Of a DNA stretch of 6,508 bases, positions 5,299 to 6,508 are shown piece after piece. Source of the DNA: Caldifarciminota bacterium (GTDB lineage: Bacteria; Hydrothermota; E44-bin80). A model generated the notes under the pieces. It ran no database searches and was not told where the DNA came from. It saw nothing but the letters and a program-made list of their open reading frames with translations. The stretch covers positions 1-6,508 of the forward strand of contig JAGMEZ010000475.1 of NCBI GenBank assembly GCA_023127905.1. The letters are read 5' to 3'. The first letter of the stretch is position 1. Each line of letters starts with the position of its first letter. The translations under genes and the position numbers were made by a program.

Positions 5299-6508
5299 TT
5301 AGTATATGTCCAGATATTTGTTAATTTCCCAGGATGTAACCTGTATTTTAAACTCGTTCCATTCTTTCGTTTTAATATCAATATACTTCTTAAATAGGTG
5401 ATCTCCGAAAAATTCTTTGAAAATATTACTCTTTTTTAGTTCATTCAGAGCTTCCCAGAGTGATGTTGGAAGCATATCTATTTTTTTACTCACCAGGCTT
5501 TCATTGTCGAATTGAAATACATTCTTTTCTAATGGTTCAGGTGGTTTCATGTCGTTTTTAATTCCATCTATACCGGCTTTTAGCATAACACCAAACGTTA
5601 GATATGGGTTACAAGTGGGATCAGCACATCTTAATTCAATTCTTGCAGCTTGAGGTTTTTGTTTAAACCACTTTGGCACTCTGATTAATGCCGATCGGTT
5701 CATGCCTGCCCAGGTAATATAAACAGGTGCCTCAAATCCAGAGACAAGTCGTTTGTACGAATTCACCGTTGGACAGAGAATAGCGCTCATTTCTTTGATA
5801 TATTTAATCTGGGCAGCAATAAAGTTATAGGCTGTCTTTGATAACCTGTATTTATCGTTCTCATCATAAAAAAGGTTTTTTTTGGTTTTTGTATCAAATA
5901 TGCTTTGATGGCAATGCATTCCAGAACCTGCAGCCCCTTCTATTGGTTTTGGCATAAAGGTTGCCTGTAAATTGTGCATCTGTGCTATTTTCTTTACCGT
6001 GTATTTCAATGTAAGTAATTTATCGGCAATCTGGAGGGCAGGTCCGTAATTGAAGTCTATTTCATACTGCCCCTGACCAACCTCGTGATGTGATGTCTCA
6101 ACATTAATTCCGAAGTTATTCAGTGCTGTTATTATTTCTTTGATAACTTTGTATCCCTCATGTGATGATAAGTCAAAATAACTTCCATAATCCATTGGTA
6201 TAGTTTTGGATAATCCATCTTTTTTGAAGAGGTAAAACTCCAATTCAGGTCCTACATTATACTCAAACCCCATATTCGCCGCTTCGGCAATTACTTTCTT
6301 AAGTACAAATCTTGGGTCATCAGCAAAAGGTTTTCCATCTGGTCCATAAATATCGCATATAAATCGCGCGGTTTTACCATTCTCCGTCAACCAAGGAACT
6401 ATAGAATATGTTGTTATGTCTGGCTTCAAAAACAGGTCACTTTCCTGAATTCTGGCAAATCCTTCTATAGAAGACCCATCAAACCAGATGCCATTAGTTA
6501 ACGTATTT
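5299..6508 (-). CDS. glnA: Glutamine synthetase type I (GlnA), 5' end outside the window
   Basis: GlnA makes glutamine from glutamate, ammonia and ATP in a cytoplasmic dodecamer. The frame is open to the window edge: 402 residues are visible and about 40-45 N-terminal residues are missing relative to the usual 440-445. The first visible residues are NTLTNGIWFDGSSIEGF, a family hallmark, so the gene does not start at the TTG at 6429. Other signatures, numbered on the visible part: GPELEFYLF (86-94) with metal-binding glutamates, HHEVGQGQYEID (140-151), GSGMHCH (194-200) with the metal-binding histidine, NSYKRLV (249-255), EAPVYITW (259-266) with the active-site flap glutamate, NRSALIRVP (270-278), and RIELRCADP. 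The Tyr of the adenylylation loop is absent (the region reads NVFQFDNES), which points to the GSI-alpha type. Arg19 in GFARIQESD matches the Bacillus residue (Arg62) involved in feedback inhibition. The permease-EIIA gene follows 84 bases downstream. Confidence 0.97.
   Translation of the reverse strand, partial: NTLTNGIWFDGSSIEGFARIQESDLFLKPDITTYSIVPWLTENGKTARFICDIYGPDGKPFADDPRFVLKKVIAEAANMGFEYNVGPELEFYLFKKDGLSKTIPMDYGSYFDLSSHEGYKVIKEIITALNNFGINVETSHHEVGQGQYEIDFNYGPALQIADKLLTLKYTVKKIAQMHNLQATFMPKPIEGAAGSGMHCHQSIFDTKTKKNLFYDENDKYRLSKTAYNFIAAQIKYIKEMSAILCPTVNSYKRLVSGFEAPVYITWAGMNRSALIRVPKWFKQKPQAARIELRCADPTCNPYLTFGVMLKAGIDGIKNDMKPPEPLEKNVFQFDNESLVSKKIDMLPTSLWEALNELKKSNIFKEFFGDHLFKKYIDIKTKEWNEFKIQVTSWEINKYLDIY

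Noticed and set aside
5299..6429. glnA starting at the TTG at 6429
   Set aside because: The frame continues upstream to the window edge and encodes the conserved WFDGSSIEGF segment, so the true start lies outside the window.
1..6508. CRISPR array, tRNA, rRNA, transposase or phage genes
   Set aside because: No regularly spaced repeats, no cloverleaf sequence and no matching protein motifs were seen on either strand.

Overview
The window comes from a low-GC bacterial chromosome (roughly 37-40% G+C by eye). It most likely belongs to an anaerobe or facultative anaerobe that conserves energy through an Rnf ferredoxin:NAD+ oxidoreductase. The long clostridial-type RnfB, the non-adenylylated type I glutamine synthetase and the repeat-rich intergenic spacers fit an uncultured lineage such as the WOR-3 group. 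That placement rests on pattern memory only and is not established by the sequence.

Layout. Positions 1-24 may be the last codons of an upstream gene, by usual Rnf gene order rnfE, but this is uncertain. A 145-base spacer with inverted CACAGAG/CTCTGTG words follows. On the plus strand come rnfA (170-751), a 201-base spacer holding two GC-rich perfect hairpins, rnfB (953-1798), an rseC-like gene (1828-2277) and a class IV (HDAC11-like) histone deacetylase-family gene (2367-3311). On the minus strand, convergent with these and only 31 bases away, lies a two-gene unit. It reads glnA (5299 to beyond 6508, 5' end cut off by the window edge) and then a large fusion protein (3343-5214) that joins an APC-type amino acid permease to a PTS EIIA domain.

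How the genes fit together. RnfA is a core membrane subunit and RnfB the multi-cluster iron-sulfur subunit of the ion-pumping Rnf complex. RseC is the small membrane partner known in E. coli from the homologous Rsx system. GlnA makes glutamine from ammonia and glutamate. The permease behind it probably imports an amino acid or amine, and its EIIA domain keeps the phosphorylatable histidine, which suggests control by phosphotransfer. No link between the deacetylase and its neighbours can be read from the sequence.

There is no CRISPR array, RNA gene, transposase or phage gene. No wholly new system is evident. The points most worth a second look are the permease-EIIA fusion beside glnA, the degenerate last ferredoxin domain of RnfB, the HDAC11-like enzyme, and the repeat-like spacers inside the Rnf locus.
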